Below are positions 27,901-39,700 of a DNA stretch of 64,000 bases, piece after piece; the first letter of the stretch is position 1; every line of letters begins with the position of its first letter. Source of the stretch: Aptenodytes patagonicus (taxonomy: Eukaryota; Chordata; Aves; Sphenisciformes; Spheniscidae); assembly GCF_965638725.1 (NCBI RefSeq), contig NC_134982.1:74972155-75036154 (forward strand), in the 5' to 3' direction. Under the pieces are notes generated by a model. That model did no database searches. It was not told the DNA's origin and saw only the letters and a program-made list of their open reading frames with translations. A program made the position numbers and the translations under genes.

Positions 27901-30900
27901 AGCTTGCTGATTTTTTGCCCCTTGTTGCTTAGGTCTGTGCATTACTGAAATAGCAACCTCAGCCTTAACCCACTTACCCAGTTTTGAGACTCTATGAATT
28001 CAAAATGTAAATCTCACAAGGGGTTAGTTTTGGGGTTTTTTTCAGTTTCTAGAGCAATTATATAAGTGTCAATTATTCGTGTTACAGGATTTGTAGAAGG
28101 CTTGTTATTTATTCAGAAAGAACACATTTCATGTTTATATTAGTCCCAATATTTTTAATTTGTAGAGGGCATTTCTAGGAAGAAAAGGCAAGAATAAAGA
28201 TAACTTTTCTTCCTCAAGACCTTAGGAAAGTTTCAAGGCTCCTTTTGGGTCATCCTTTTGTGAGATGGTAGAGGCAATGTTTACCAATCAGATCCTGTTG
28301 TGTACATGCTGTTGTGCCATGCCGGGCTTGCTCCTTAAATGTCATCATCAGGCCTTTTTACAGTGTTCTGAGTGCTAAAAGCCACTCAGTCAGGTAGAGT
28401 TAGAGCATGCCTGAAAGGTTACTGAGCACAGCCTTGCTGTCTAGGCTCGTTTGGTCAGATGGTATTGGCATTGCTTTCCATAGCTAAACAAAACATTTGC
28501 ATTGTTAAAAAGTTAATAATACAGAGAGAGTCATTAAAAGGGAGGAAAAGTATTGAGCTCTTGCTTGAAATGGTGACTCAGTGAAGCAGACAGATTTGGG
28601 AAAGCTGCTCCATACGGCAGAAGCTCTCAACCAGAAGGTCCTCCCACCAGCACCGCCAGCTTGTGTGAAGGGATGCAGAGGATATGCATGCTAGCCAGGC
28701 AGTGGGAAGTGGATCATACATTTAATCTACTCTCCACCCACCTCCCCTGTGCTTTTTTAAGGATGTGCAGCCATTCCAAATTATGGCCATTAGCCAAATT
28801 GCTGTCTGGAACTGTTTGGAGGGATTTTGGGTCTGCATTCAGATTGCCATTCCTATCTCCTCTGTGCCTTTTTCCCCTTCATCCTACCCCCTGTGAAGTC
28901 AGTGATTCATTCTCTTTCCTTTCCTCCATATGGCAGGATGTATTAGAAAAGAGGGAGAAATGCTCAACCAGAACATATTCTTTCAGTCCCAGAGGAGGCA
29001 GAGGGGAATAAACAGCATTTGCAGCTTATTTTCTCCTCTTTATATTTGTGCAAAAGCCAGAAGGTTTGGGCTGTTTCTTTTCCCTTCCAGTGACAAGGGC
29101 TGGTCACTGAGTCCCAACGGTACGCTTATTTGACTGATAAGCAGATAGCAGCACTCCATGCAACTACCTAAAATCCTTTTCTGTGCAGTTGATGGTGCAG
29201 AATTCAGTAAAATGTTGATCAAACTCCAAGTTGCACTCTCTAAACATCTGCCTGATGCTAACTTCATCTTATAAATTCTTGTTCATGAGATCTTTACAGT
29301 CAGTGCTTACACATCGGTATTTGGATATAGTTGCCATGCAGAAAATAAGATAAATTAGCTAGACTGACCATTTGTTAAAGGAAAACATATAAATGTGTGT
29401 CAAGTATCAACAAAATCAGTTTAAGCGAAGTCAGACAGTGCAGTGTTTAAAAAGAAAGAACCTCCCTCTTTATTAACAGTAAATATATACCAATCAACAG
29501 AACCAATGAAAATTTACCAGCATAATTTCTTTTCACTAGAACAGCAAGGCAGATATTGACCAACTGTCTTAATTTACTTGCGGTTTAGCTTTTCAGGCAT
29601 TACATTTCCTAACTGTGAACAGAACTGGCAGCCAAGTGACTCTTGTTTAAAATATGTTTGTGTTAAAAAGAAAATGGAGATACTGGTATGGAAGAACAAA
29701 TTGTGCTTACAGCTTTGTAGAAAGACAGAATGCATTTTCTTCATCAATGATAAGTTTTAATCCACAAGATTTTGAGTCAAAACTTCACAGAAGAAACAAC
29801 CATACTGTTGCCAGTACTAATTTGTACATGGTGTTCTCATGGTTCTGTCTAAGATGGCACAGTAGTCATCTAAAAATAATTTCATTAAGGATTAAAGTGA
29901 CCTTCCCACTCTGGCTGATTTTACATAGGACACCTTTGAAATAAAAAGAGTCCCAGAATCTTGTAGGCTTTGTAAATTTATGTGTTGCATTTCAGAAGTG
30001 ATGCACAGTAAATGCTTACAAGTGGTCTGTTGCAAAAGCTCAGCTGTCATGTCACCTCTTCAGCCACAAAACTCAACTTCATTTGGTAATGCACCTATAC
30101 GTGTGTTGCTTTTGGGTGGAAGACCAGACTTCAAAGTCACTTAAGCATGATGATCTCTAACTGTAAATACTTAATCTGCCCATCTGCCCTTCTTTAGATG
30201 TAAACTGAAAATATGTTTAACAAATGAGTTATTTTAGTTTCCAAATTATCTGTAGGTTACTTAAAAGTTACAAACATATATGCATTAAAATAATCCATAT
30301 GAAAATGAGTCAGCTTCATTTCAAATGACTTGGGCTTTAATTAAGGCTCAGTAAGAACTATTCACCTGATGGACCCCAAAAGGAAAAAATACAATCTACC
30401 CAACTGTGGCATCTGGTATTTAGTGCTATCAGGCATTTAACAAAGTGCTCCTTTCCCTTCTTCATAAGGCAAGTCAAAACCAAGGGACAGTCTAGAGACC
30501 AGAGACGTGGTCCTGTAGTCGGTCCTACTGCAAGTCAAATGTCACTGTGCAGGGATCTGCCTGGATAATATCAATGGGATGTTACAGATCAAAATCCTTA
30601 GTCTGGGAACCAGAGAGAAACATGGACAGCAGCAGCTGCCACACTGAACACCCTCTTATGCCAAGGATTTTTCAAGAATGTTGTGGTTCTTTCAAATGCC
30701 AAAATAAATGCCTAGCTCTTACGAATTTTTCTCTCACTTCTAGCAGCTAAGCTGCCCATAAAACTGGTTACTTATCTTCACAGTGAAGGATCTTAGCCTG
30801 GGACCCCACTGAAAAATACTGGCTGAAAATCTGTTCCCACAACAGCTGAGAACCCTTTTTCTTTAAATATATGGCTGTTGTTAATGAAATAAACGTGAAG

Positions 30901-33900
30901 CTTTAGTTCCCCAAATTCAAGCAACACCGAAACTGAAAAAGGTCTTCAGTATCACTGGTCAAAATCGCAGTTCATGGCTTTGATCCAGAAGTTACTACAG
31001 AACATGTCCTAATTCACATATGAATTTCCCAGAAATACAGAAGCAAGGATGGCTGGAATACAACAGCTGGCTACTTGCTCAGCTACACTAGCCAAAATCT
31101 TCATAGTTGACACATAGACTTTTTTTGTAATTTTTAATGCTATATAGTCTGTGTAACCTGAACTTTGGAGTTAATTTACCCTCTCCCAATAAAAGTATTA
31201 TATTTATTTTTATTTAATTTTATCTTGAATTAAACTTCCCACAGAGTGGCTAACTGCCTACCAATTCTTGGTTTTATACAATAGTTTTCTTAAGTCTTTT
31301 TGGGAACACTCAATTCATCAAGACCTGCAAGCAGAATGCAAAATAAGGCATTCTGAATCACTGATTCAAAAAAAAGATATAATGTCCACTATTAACTCTG
31401 TGTTCTTCTCTGTCAGAAGTTGGAAGATAATTGAAGTGTGCAGTTTTCCTTACCCAAGTGATTGTCAGTGCTCCTAAACACTGAAAATGAAGCTTGAGCA
31501 GGAGAGTTCTGAATCACAGCACTGGGATTTAGCCTGCGCCATTCTCATCTATCACTTTTCTACAGAAGAAGCTTTTATTTTATACAAGCACAGATAGCAC
31601 AGTAATTCTCTGCTGTTTAATCTCCACCACATATACCATTACTGGTTGCCAACTTGTCCCACACTGCCACTGCAACAGCAATGGCAGACATTCAGACCTC
31701 ACTAATCAGACTGCCCCTGCAAATCACAAATTTACCATGAGGTAATACTAAAATTTTATAAAAATAATATTGTAGAGTTTCCTTTTTTTTTCCTATCTTT
31801 TTTAAACTTTTTTGGTGCGTCTTTGCTTCTATATTTTAGAGCTCACAGTTCCTCAAACTCAACATCTTCAAATTACGTCTGTAAAAGTGGGTTTGGTTTC
31901 TCTAACTGGGATCCAGAAGCTTAGCTTAAAACCCAGAGGCTCAAAGTTTATCAGAATTGGCATTATCATTGTACTAAGTGCATCTATGCACTTAGAGAAG
32001 TACACTATTTTCTTCTGTTTCTACCTCCTAAGTGTATGCTTTGTATTATACTGACTGATTGAAGATGGGATGGCACAACATTTTCTGATTTTTTTTCTAG
32101 CAGAAAGGATTAGGTTTAAATGACCCTATTAAAAAATAAAGACTTTCTATCATAGAGGGAAAAATAAAAAACCCAGACAGCTATAGGAAGGTTAGAGAGA
32201 CAGAAATTGAAAAAGAAACCATCTATTGAGCAAACAGTTATCCTTAACCTGACTGACTTCATGTATATGAGTCATCCTGTCGGATTCAGTAGTTCATCTG
32301 CTTTTAAGTATTATGTGATATTGCTGCCTTTGAGGGTACAGGAACCTCTGTGGAAGTGAAAGGGCTTTTTATTTTAAATCAGTTTATATAATAAAGAAGG
32401 AAGGACAATCCAGTGTTCTGATCTGAGATACCCACTGCTGGTAACATTAAAAAAAATAGTATTTCTGTATCTTCCTTAATTACTTGAGGAAGTCCCATCC
32501 AGCTGCAGGAGACTGTACCAGATGCATCAAAGCTGCAGAAAAGCTTACAAACTTAGGGAAAGCCTGACAGTGAGTAAAATCTTACTATTATTTAGTATGT
32601 GTCTGACCATACACTTCATACACAAATGCACAGCCATTGACAAAATTACTTGCTTGAAGAAATTAACTGGAATTTGTTTCACAGCATTTCTGCTCCCAGT
32701 GATACCACTGGCAAGCTGCTTTGACTGCAGTGGGAACAAGATCCTTTTCATCCTCCTACCTAGTAGAATATTTAGCTGGAAGTGAAGCTAGTCTGTAAGA
32801 CTAAACACTCAACTGTCTTCAAAAACTGCAACGTCATTTTAGCAAGCCGTGCCTGTATTCAGCAGCAGGATTGCCATCCAACAACATGCCCACACAGACT
32901 TGAGCACACCAGAAGGGGGTCTTATATCCACAATTGCATGAGAACCACACTTAGGTGTTCAGTGTCCGCCTGCAAGAGGCACAGGGGTCTCAAGGGTTGT
33001 CAGTGCAAGCCACAAGTTCACTTCAGCAGTGCTGAAGGGATCCACACCTTCAAGTGTTTCAGCCCAAACTCCCGCACTCTGATCCCTCTCCAAGAAAGAG
33101 GAGGCACAAAAGAGTGCACATTTGCAGAAGGGAAGAGGATAGTTCCCACCGCTCTATTGAAACAAGGTCTTTTGAAGCATCAGGCTCTGACCAGCTCTTT
33201 GGCCAGGGACTTTTTCAAGTAACACAAGATATTAGCGATACATCCTTACATCCTGACAGAGGGTGGTTTAGGAAATAGACATTTACTGATGTTACCCATG
33301 GAAGCTTGGTTTGACAGTGCTGTAAATCTGGGTTCAGCATTCAAAGGAATCATAGTAAGACCATAATGGTATGACTGATGTTAGGTCAGATACTAAAGTC
33401 TTACAAGGAAAAAGAGGTGTTTTCCATGAAATAGCAGGTCTGATTGCGGGTGTGCATAGGAGGTGGGGGATGTCGTTTCAGCAAATCCTCTCTGTCCCCA
33501 GTCTTAAGCTGAAGTATCCAGTTCTTGTATCATGGGATGTAAGGCATAAAGTCATTAAAAAGAAGGCTCTGAATGTAATGTCTAATGTCACTGCTTGGTA
33601 AGAGACCTGGATAGGTTGATACAGTGCTTATTTGTATTTCGGATAGATTAAATATACAGGAAAAAAAATAACCTATGAGTATTCCTGTATTTTTTACATC
33701 AGCTGCTTTTCAAAAAGTGTTGAGCTGAGCTCAGGCAGTTGTACTCGGGAAGAGGAATACCTAGACTTTATTGTGATGGGACTGAACTGGTTATCCTTTC
33801 AATATTCACTAATGAAGTGTTACTTTACTAACTGCAGCCACTCCACAGTTTGTGTTTTGTCTGTTTTGAAAGAGACTGAAGATGGAGTTAAGGGTGATTG

Positions 33901-35571
33901 CTATATTATTCTTGTACTCATTCAATTGTGGTATATAACTGCTTATAAGCAAGAAGTTATGATAACCTTAGGAAAGGAAGAAAAGAGCAAATCATTTTTA
34001 TTTTTACTTAGCCAGCAAAGACAATATTGTGGAAATATTGAACACTTTTCACAGTTTCATGTCATCTGCCAGGGTGTGGTATTGATTTCCTTTAAATTTA
34101 TAACTCAGTTCTGTGTATCTATAATTATATGCAATAAGGCAACAAATAGTCATTTCTCCTTCTCCTTTCAAAAAAAAAAATTAAAAATGTGTGAATCCTC
34201 TGAATTTTGCACAGCACTTGGTCTTTTTTTTTCCCAGAGCAGAGTAATTAGAGAGAAAGAGAGCCTGTCTTAAGAGTCCACCAGGTGTTTATTTCTGACT
34301 CTTATTATTCCCATACCAGCTGCTTCAGTAACAAGCAGAGGAGTGGTCATTGCTACATTTTTTTCCTCTGCTGCTTTCATTTAAGAAGCTAGTGAAATCA
34401 CCAAGCCACATTATTGCAATGTTTTTGATACAGTTGGATGCGGAATCAGGAAATCAAACGCAAAAACATAAAAAGCTTTGAAAAAAATTATCATGTGGAA
34501 GAAAGGGAGCTCTTTTTGTATTTCTGTCATACACAAGAACAAGGATTACTGCTTTACAGGGGATTTGCTGGGCTGTGAATTGTGTAAAAGACGTTGAATT
34601 AAAATCTGGCCGCCCAACAAAAAAAATGTATGTACTGGAGGAATGTGCGCAGCCCAGTTATTCCTTTTTGAGTACCATTCTTCCGCATTCTTAAACATGA
34701 AAGCTGAATTTGGCTGAGATGCAACTGTGAGAAACAGACTGAGTACAGTATCTTGAATGAGCTGGTTGTGTGAGGCCCTGAACACCAATAACAATTCATG
34801 GATCTAGAGATTTTTTTGAGGACTCTGAGCTTGGGCACAGTCAAAATATTCTTCTGAGGCTTATGGCTTCTCCTTACATAGTGCATATGAACACTTAGAG
34901 GTCATGAATACTAATATGGTATATGCAAAAAAATGAATAGCTGCTTTAGATACACTATACTGATTGACTTTATTATGGGGGAGAGGGGGGAATCATGGAA
35001 AATACTGGCAGAGATAACCATTTCGCAGTAGATCTGTATGAGTGGAAACTGTTGTTTTAACAGGTTTTATTGTCTTTCTGTTAGTCATCCCACTTACCAG
35101 CTCCTGAGCCATGAATAGTTGCACATCTGGCAATTTCATACCATATGGAAAGTTAACTAGTGGTAATTCCAGTGAGATTTATGGCAATGTGCAGCAAAGT
35201 TTCTCTGCACTACTGATCAATAGAATTCAGTCTGAGCAGTGGAAATCTCCATCTTAGTGTGTGCGTTTCAAGGATGAAACCTTAGCTGACTACCTTTTGC
35301 AACCTCATTAATTTTGATCAGCTAAGACAAGGCTCACAAAGTATCTAAAGCTACCCAAAGACACCTTTAGATACCTAAATGTATTTTTGCTACCTAGACC
35401 TCCCAGTTGAAACAGACAGTTGCTTACTACATGTGTGTCTCTGGCCTGTAGCTCATTTCTCAGCTAATTATTTCTCAAAACAAAGTAAATTAAATAAAAT
35501 TCCAGGGGAAAAAAAAAGGTTTTTATTTTTAATCCTTATGCTAGATTTACTGAGCTAGGTCTTAGTGCCCT
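24963..35571. other. LINGO2 intron, no gene seen
   Basis: AT-rich DNA. The longest open frames (166 codons at 33773-34273 and 146 codons at 32782-33222, plus strand) show no domain or family resemblance. The second starts at GTG and the first begins without supporting splice context. No RNA gene or transposon was recognised. Confidence 0.45.
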
Positions 35572-35574
35572 TGA

Positions 35575-36658
35575 ATGAAGAAGCCAGTAGATATGTTTTT
35601 TTTTGATTTTAGCAAAGCTTTTGACACTGTCTCTCACAGTATCCTTCTGGACAAAATGTCCATCACACAGCTAGACAAGACCATAATACGCTGGGCGAGC
35701 AATTGGCTGACGGGTCGGGCTCAAAGAGTTGTAGTAAATGGGGTTACATCCGGCTGGTGGCCACTCACCAGTGGGGTTCCCCAGGTCTCAATTTTAGGGC
35801 CAGTGCTCTTTAATGTTTTTATAAATGATCTGGATGCAGGAATTAAATGTTCATTAAGTAAGTTTGCTGATGATACTAAATTAGGAGGAGCTGTGGACTC
35901 CCTTGAGGGTAGAGAGACCTTGCAGAGAGATCTGGGTAGGCTAGAGAGCTGGGCAATCACCACCTGTATGAAATTTAACAAAAGCAAGTGCCAGATTCTG
36001 CACCTGGGATGGGGTAATCCTGGTTATACATACCAATTGGGGGATGAGAGGCTGGAGAGCAGCCCAGCAGAAAGAGATCTGGGGGTTTGGGTTGATGGCA
36101 AGTTGAATAGGAGTCAACAGTGTGCCCTGGCAGCCAAAAGGGCCAACTGTGTCCTGGGGTGCATCAAGCACAGCATAGCTAGCCCGTCAAGGGAGGTGAT
36201 TGTCCCACTCTACACTGCACTGGTGCGGCTCCACCTCAAGTACAGTGTGCAGTTTTGGGTGCCTCAATACAAAAAGGACATCAAACTATTAGAGTGTGTC
36301 CAGAGGAGGGTGACCAAGATGGTGAAGTGCCTCGAGGGCAAGACTTACGAGGAGCAGCTGAGGTTTGTTCAACTTGGAGAAGAGAAGACTGAGGGGTGAC
36401 CTCATCGCAGCCTACAACTTCCTCAAGGTGGGCAGCGGAGGTGGAGGTGCTGATCTCCTCTCTCTGGTGACCAGCGATAGGACACGAGGAAATGGAATGA
36501 AGTTGCATCAGGGAAAGTTCAGATTGAGCATTAGGAAAAGGTTCCTCACTGACAGGGTGGCCAGTCACTGGAACAGGCTCCCCAGGGAAGTGGTCTTGGC
36601 ACCAAGCCTGTCAGAGTTCATGGAGCATCTGGACGATGCTCTTAGTCATATGGTTTAG
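35575..36658 (+). pseudogene. CR1 reverse transcriptase fragment, frameshifted
   Basis: The first frame (35575-36399) encodes DFSKAFDTVSH (a metal-binding Asp block), GVPQVSILGPVLFN, the catalytic FADD box (codons at 35863-35874) and the thumb and C-terminal part. The family normally has Gly after GVPQ, but here it is Val. Around 36360-36365 the homology moves to another frame (36365-36658: FNLEKRRLRGDLIAA..., NRLPREVV, ending DDALSHMV), so a small deletion has shifted the frame. The upstream part of the protein is absent. It cannot make a working enzyme and is a dead LINE copy, not a host gene. Confidence 0.93.
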
Positions 36659-36729
36659 TTTTAGGTAGTCCTGTGAGGAACAGGGAGTTGGACTCGATGA
36701 TCCTTATGAGTCCCTTCCAACTTGAGATG

Positions 36730-36752
36730 TTCTATGATTCTATGATTCTATG
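36730..36752 (+). repeat. CR1 3' tail, (ATTCTATG)n
   Basis: Nearly three copies of ATTCTATG. This 8-base tail is a hallmark of avian CR1 and marks the element's 3' end. Confidence 0.93.
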
Positions 36753-39700
36753 ACTGAAAGCATGATCACAGTAATTAGCCCTAGCTGGAGAACTGCCTGA
36801 AAAGAAAATTTCAATTGCCAAATAACTGATATCATCCTTATATATACACATACAAATAAACACTGTTCTTATGGTCATTCTTGAATTCTAGATCATTCTA
36901 GCATTGTTTGTCATTGGGATAAGTAATAAAGCTTAAGACTGCCATGAATTTTCCAAATCAAATTAATTATAACTTACTGACAAGGAGTTTGGAGAAAGTC
37001 ATATCACATATTTCAGAATAGAGGGAAATTGCCGGCATTCTTTGCTTCGTGGATAACCTTTCACTTCCAGATTCAGAGGGCATAATCTTCCCCTCAGGAT
37101 ACAAGTAAAACGAATGCCTCTTTTATTTTTCCTCAGTCATTACAGAGGTTTTGCATTTATAGTAGTGTATGCTCAGAAATTACACAGATGTGCAAGATAT
37201 CTTCCACTGGAGGAGATGGAGGAAGACCTTCTGTGCACAAATCCGATGGTATCCTTTGTGCTCATGCATGCTCCTTGTTTGCATCCCCCTCCTCACTCCC
37301 ATGTCCAGTAATACTGAAAATATGTAATGCTTTTGAGAGTGAACGAATTACCCTCCTTCACTTCTCCTCTTTTCTTCAGGTTTTCTAGCTACTGTTTGGC
37401 CTAAGTGACATTTCAGAGCTAGAAACTAACTGAAAGAGTGAAATCTTACTTACAACCTTCATCAAGAAGTATATCAATGCTTGCTGTAGTATAAAACTTT
37501 TTTCAGACAGCACCTACAGTAGCTTTTGAATAAGTGAATTTCTGTTGATAGTACAGGTACCTGAAGTCTTAAGATCCCAAATGACATGGTCTCATCTGGG
37601 TTTCTTACAATTGTCTTTGACAGTAATGAGATTTTAATTAGGAATAAAACTGAGACATCATTATGGATAGATGTATCCATGCAGACTCAAGCATTCATTT
37701 TTTATTTTTTTAATTAGGCCATGTGAAAGTGCTCTGGCAACAGAAAGATATTTTAGCATTGATTTTATTTAGGACAAGGACAAGTATGTTATTCTCAGAG
37801 AGCATTATTACAGATGGTATAAACAGTGCTCTCCTTTAAAGACTTCTAAGCGTATGTGCATTTTTGCACATGCTAATATGCACGAACATAGAACTGGTTG
37901 AAAATTATCTGTTGAAACTGTTTCTTGATAGACTATTGTGTTTTTAATGAAACACAACTGTTGTAGAAAATGTCTTAAGGAAAAAAAAATATTGGAAAAC
38001 AGTTTTTCAACAAAAGTTAAAATATTTTTCAAGAGAAAACCACTTCTGATTTTTGTAGAGTTGTACTGTACAGCTATAGAGTGAGACAGAAACTACACTG
38101 TAAGCTAAATCTCCATCTCTGAGCTGAAGTCTGTAGACCTAAACCAGAAAGAAAACTACTGCAAATGTGGTGTGAGTATAGTTTAGGTGTACTACTCGAC
38201 TTGTATAGGGACAGTATAGCAGTGCTATGAAGAACCATTGTGGGTGTCCCAGGAAACAGTAAGGCAGTGGATGAGCTCGTAATGGGTGCAAAAGAAACTG
38301 GGCAATGCAGCGGTTACAGAGCTTGTAGCTTTGCACCAGCTTATTGCTGTCAGGACCCAAGTGTCTCCTGCCAGGTGAAAGTCTCTGGAAATCACATGTA
38401 GATCAGGAACAACTGCAGGACAGAGAACCATGCACTGTGAGTGTGATATGTCAATTTCTCTAGGAAGCAGCAGGAGTACATAGACACAGACTACCTTGCC
38501 ATGGAAAAGAAAGAAAGAAAAAAAATTGTTTTCTGGCCTGTCTTTAAAACTATACACAATTACCCTTTTAACTAGCATGGTAGGGCAGATGAGTAAACCC
38601 AATATGGAAACCTGTGCTTTTTAAAGCCTTTTTTGTGATTAACCAGAAAAATAAGTGTGTTTGGGATATTGTGAAAGTATCATTTGTTTTTTGCTAATAA
38701 TTAAAGGAAATATTTACAAAATATATACTAATTCAAACAGCAGAGGCTCTACCTTGTACAAAAAGTGCCTTCATCAGGTCTGACACTAACTGAATGAAGT
38801 GCAGATTTTCAGGAAATCCCTGTTAATTCCAAAGAAATGTATAAATACCAAGTCACAAAAGTTGTGAGGCAACAATCTCCATTGCCAGGGTTTGGAAAGA
38901 TCTTGGAAAGTTGCTAGTGATACCCTAGCAAGTGTGGGTACAGATTTCAAGCAAATGGGTGACAGTAAATGCTCAGAAGTATGGGTTTCAAGTGTGAAAA
39001 AAGTAGTTTGGCTGTGAAGCATACAAGAGTTAGTATCTTTCTGACTGCTTCACTTGGGAGCCACCTACAGCACTGCTCTGACACCAGGAGATCTGCAATG
39101 GGTCAGGCTCAAATTATGACTGACTCAGCTGAAAAAATATGACTACAAAATTTCAACTATTTTGTGTCTTCCACTTTCTCTCTCTTTCTCTTCTTCTTTC
39201 TCTCAACATAGTGGCTTAGTTCAGCTCATGCTGACACCACTAGATATCCGGAGTAACATTCATGAAGTATAGGTATGACTAAAGCAGAGATTAATGGTTG
39301 TGTCTTGTTCACCTGTCAACATGTCAGGTCTTATTTATGAATGTCCTACCTTGACCCTTCTGCAGGCTGATTTTGATTCTAAATATATTTTAAGAATGCC
39401 TTTAACAAACAGGAAATCCCCAAGGCAGTTCACTATTTTCTTCTTCTCTCAAGTGTATACATTATGATCAATGCTATTTTAATTCAAAGTACAGCAGCTT
39501 TGTACAGCTGTCCCTAGGGTATCTTCCTTATCTGAGCCATTAAGTGGTTACAGTTGGGTCTATCATGCAATTTCTTCCTGCATAACCTATTAGTGTTGAC
39601 CAATGAGCTGAAATATATCCCTTCTTTCCTTTGTGTCACCCCCCGAGTGCTGGCCACAATTTTCTGCTACAATAGCCACTCTGAATTCAACAGCATTTTA

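Larger units (their letters stand above)
35572..36752 (+). mobile_element. 5'-truncated CR1 LINE
   Basis: A non-LTR retrotransposon of the chicken repeat 1 family, in the same orientation as LINGO2. It contains the C-terminal part of the CR1 reverse transcriptase, then the short CR1 3' UTR (GGACTCGATGATCC and CCTTCCAACTTGAGATG) and ends in about three copies of the family's 8-base tail ATTCTATG (36730-36752). ORF1, the endonuclease and the N-terminal part of the reverse transcriptase are missing, as usual for CR1 because reverse transcription stops early. The 5' boundary is approximate, and no target duplication is expected or seen. Confidence 0.95.

Noticed and set aside
32782..33222. 146-codon plus-strand open frame, Cys- and His-containing
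   Set aside because: Starts at GTG, not ATG. The Cys/His spacing does not form a regular zinc-finger pattern.
33773..34273. 166-codon plus-strand open frame
   Set aside because: No recognisable domain or motif, strongly AT-driven composition, and no splice or promoter context. Consistent with chance in 64 kb.
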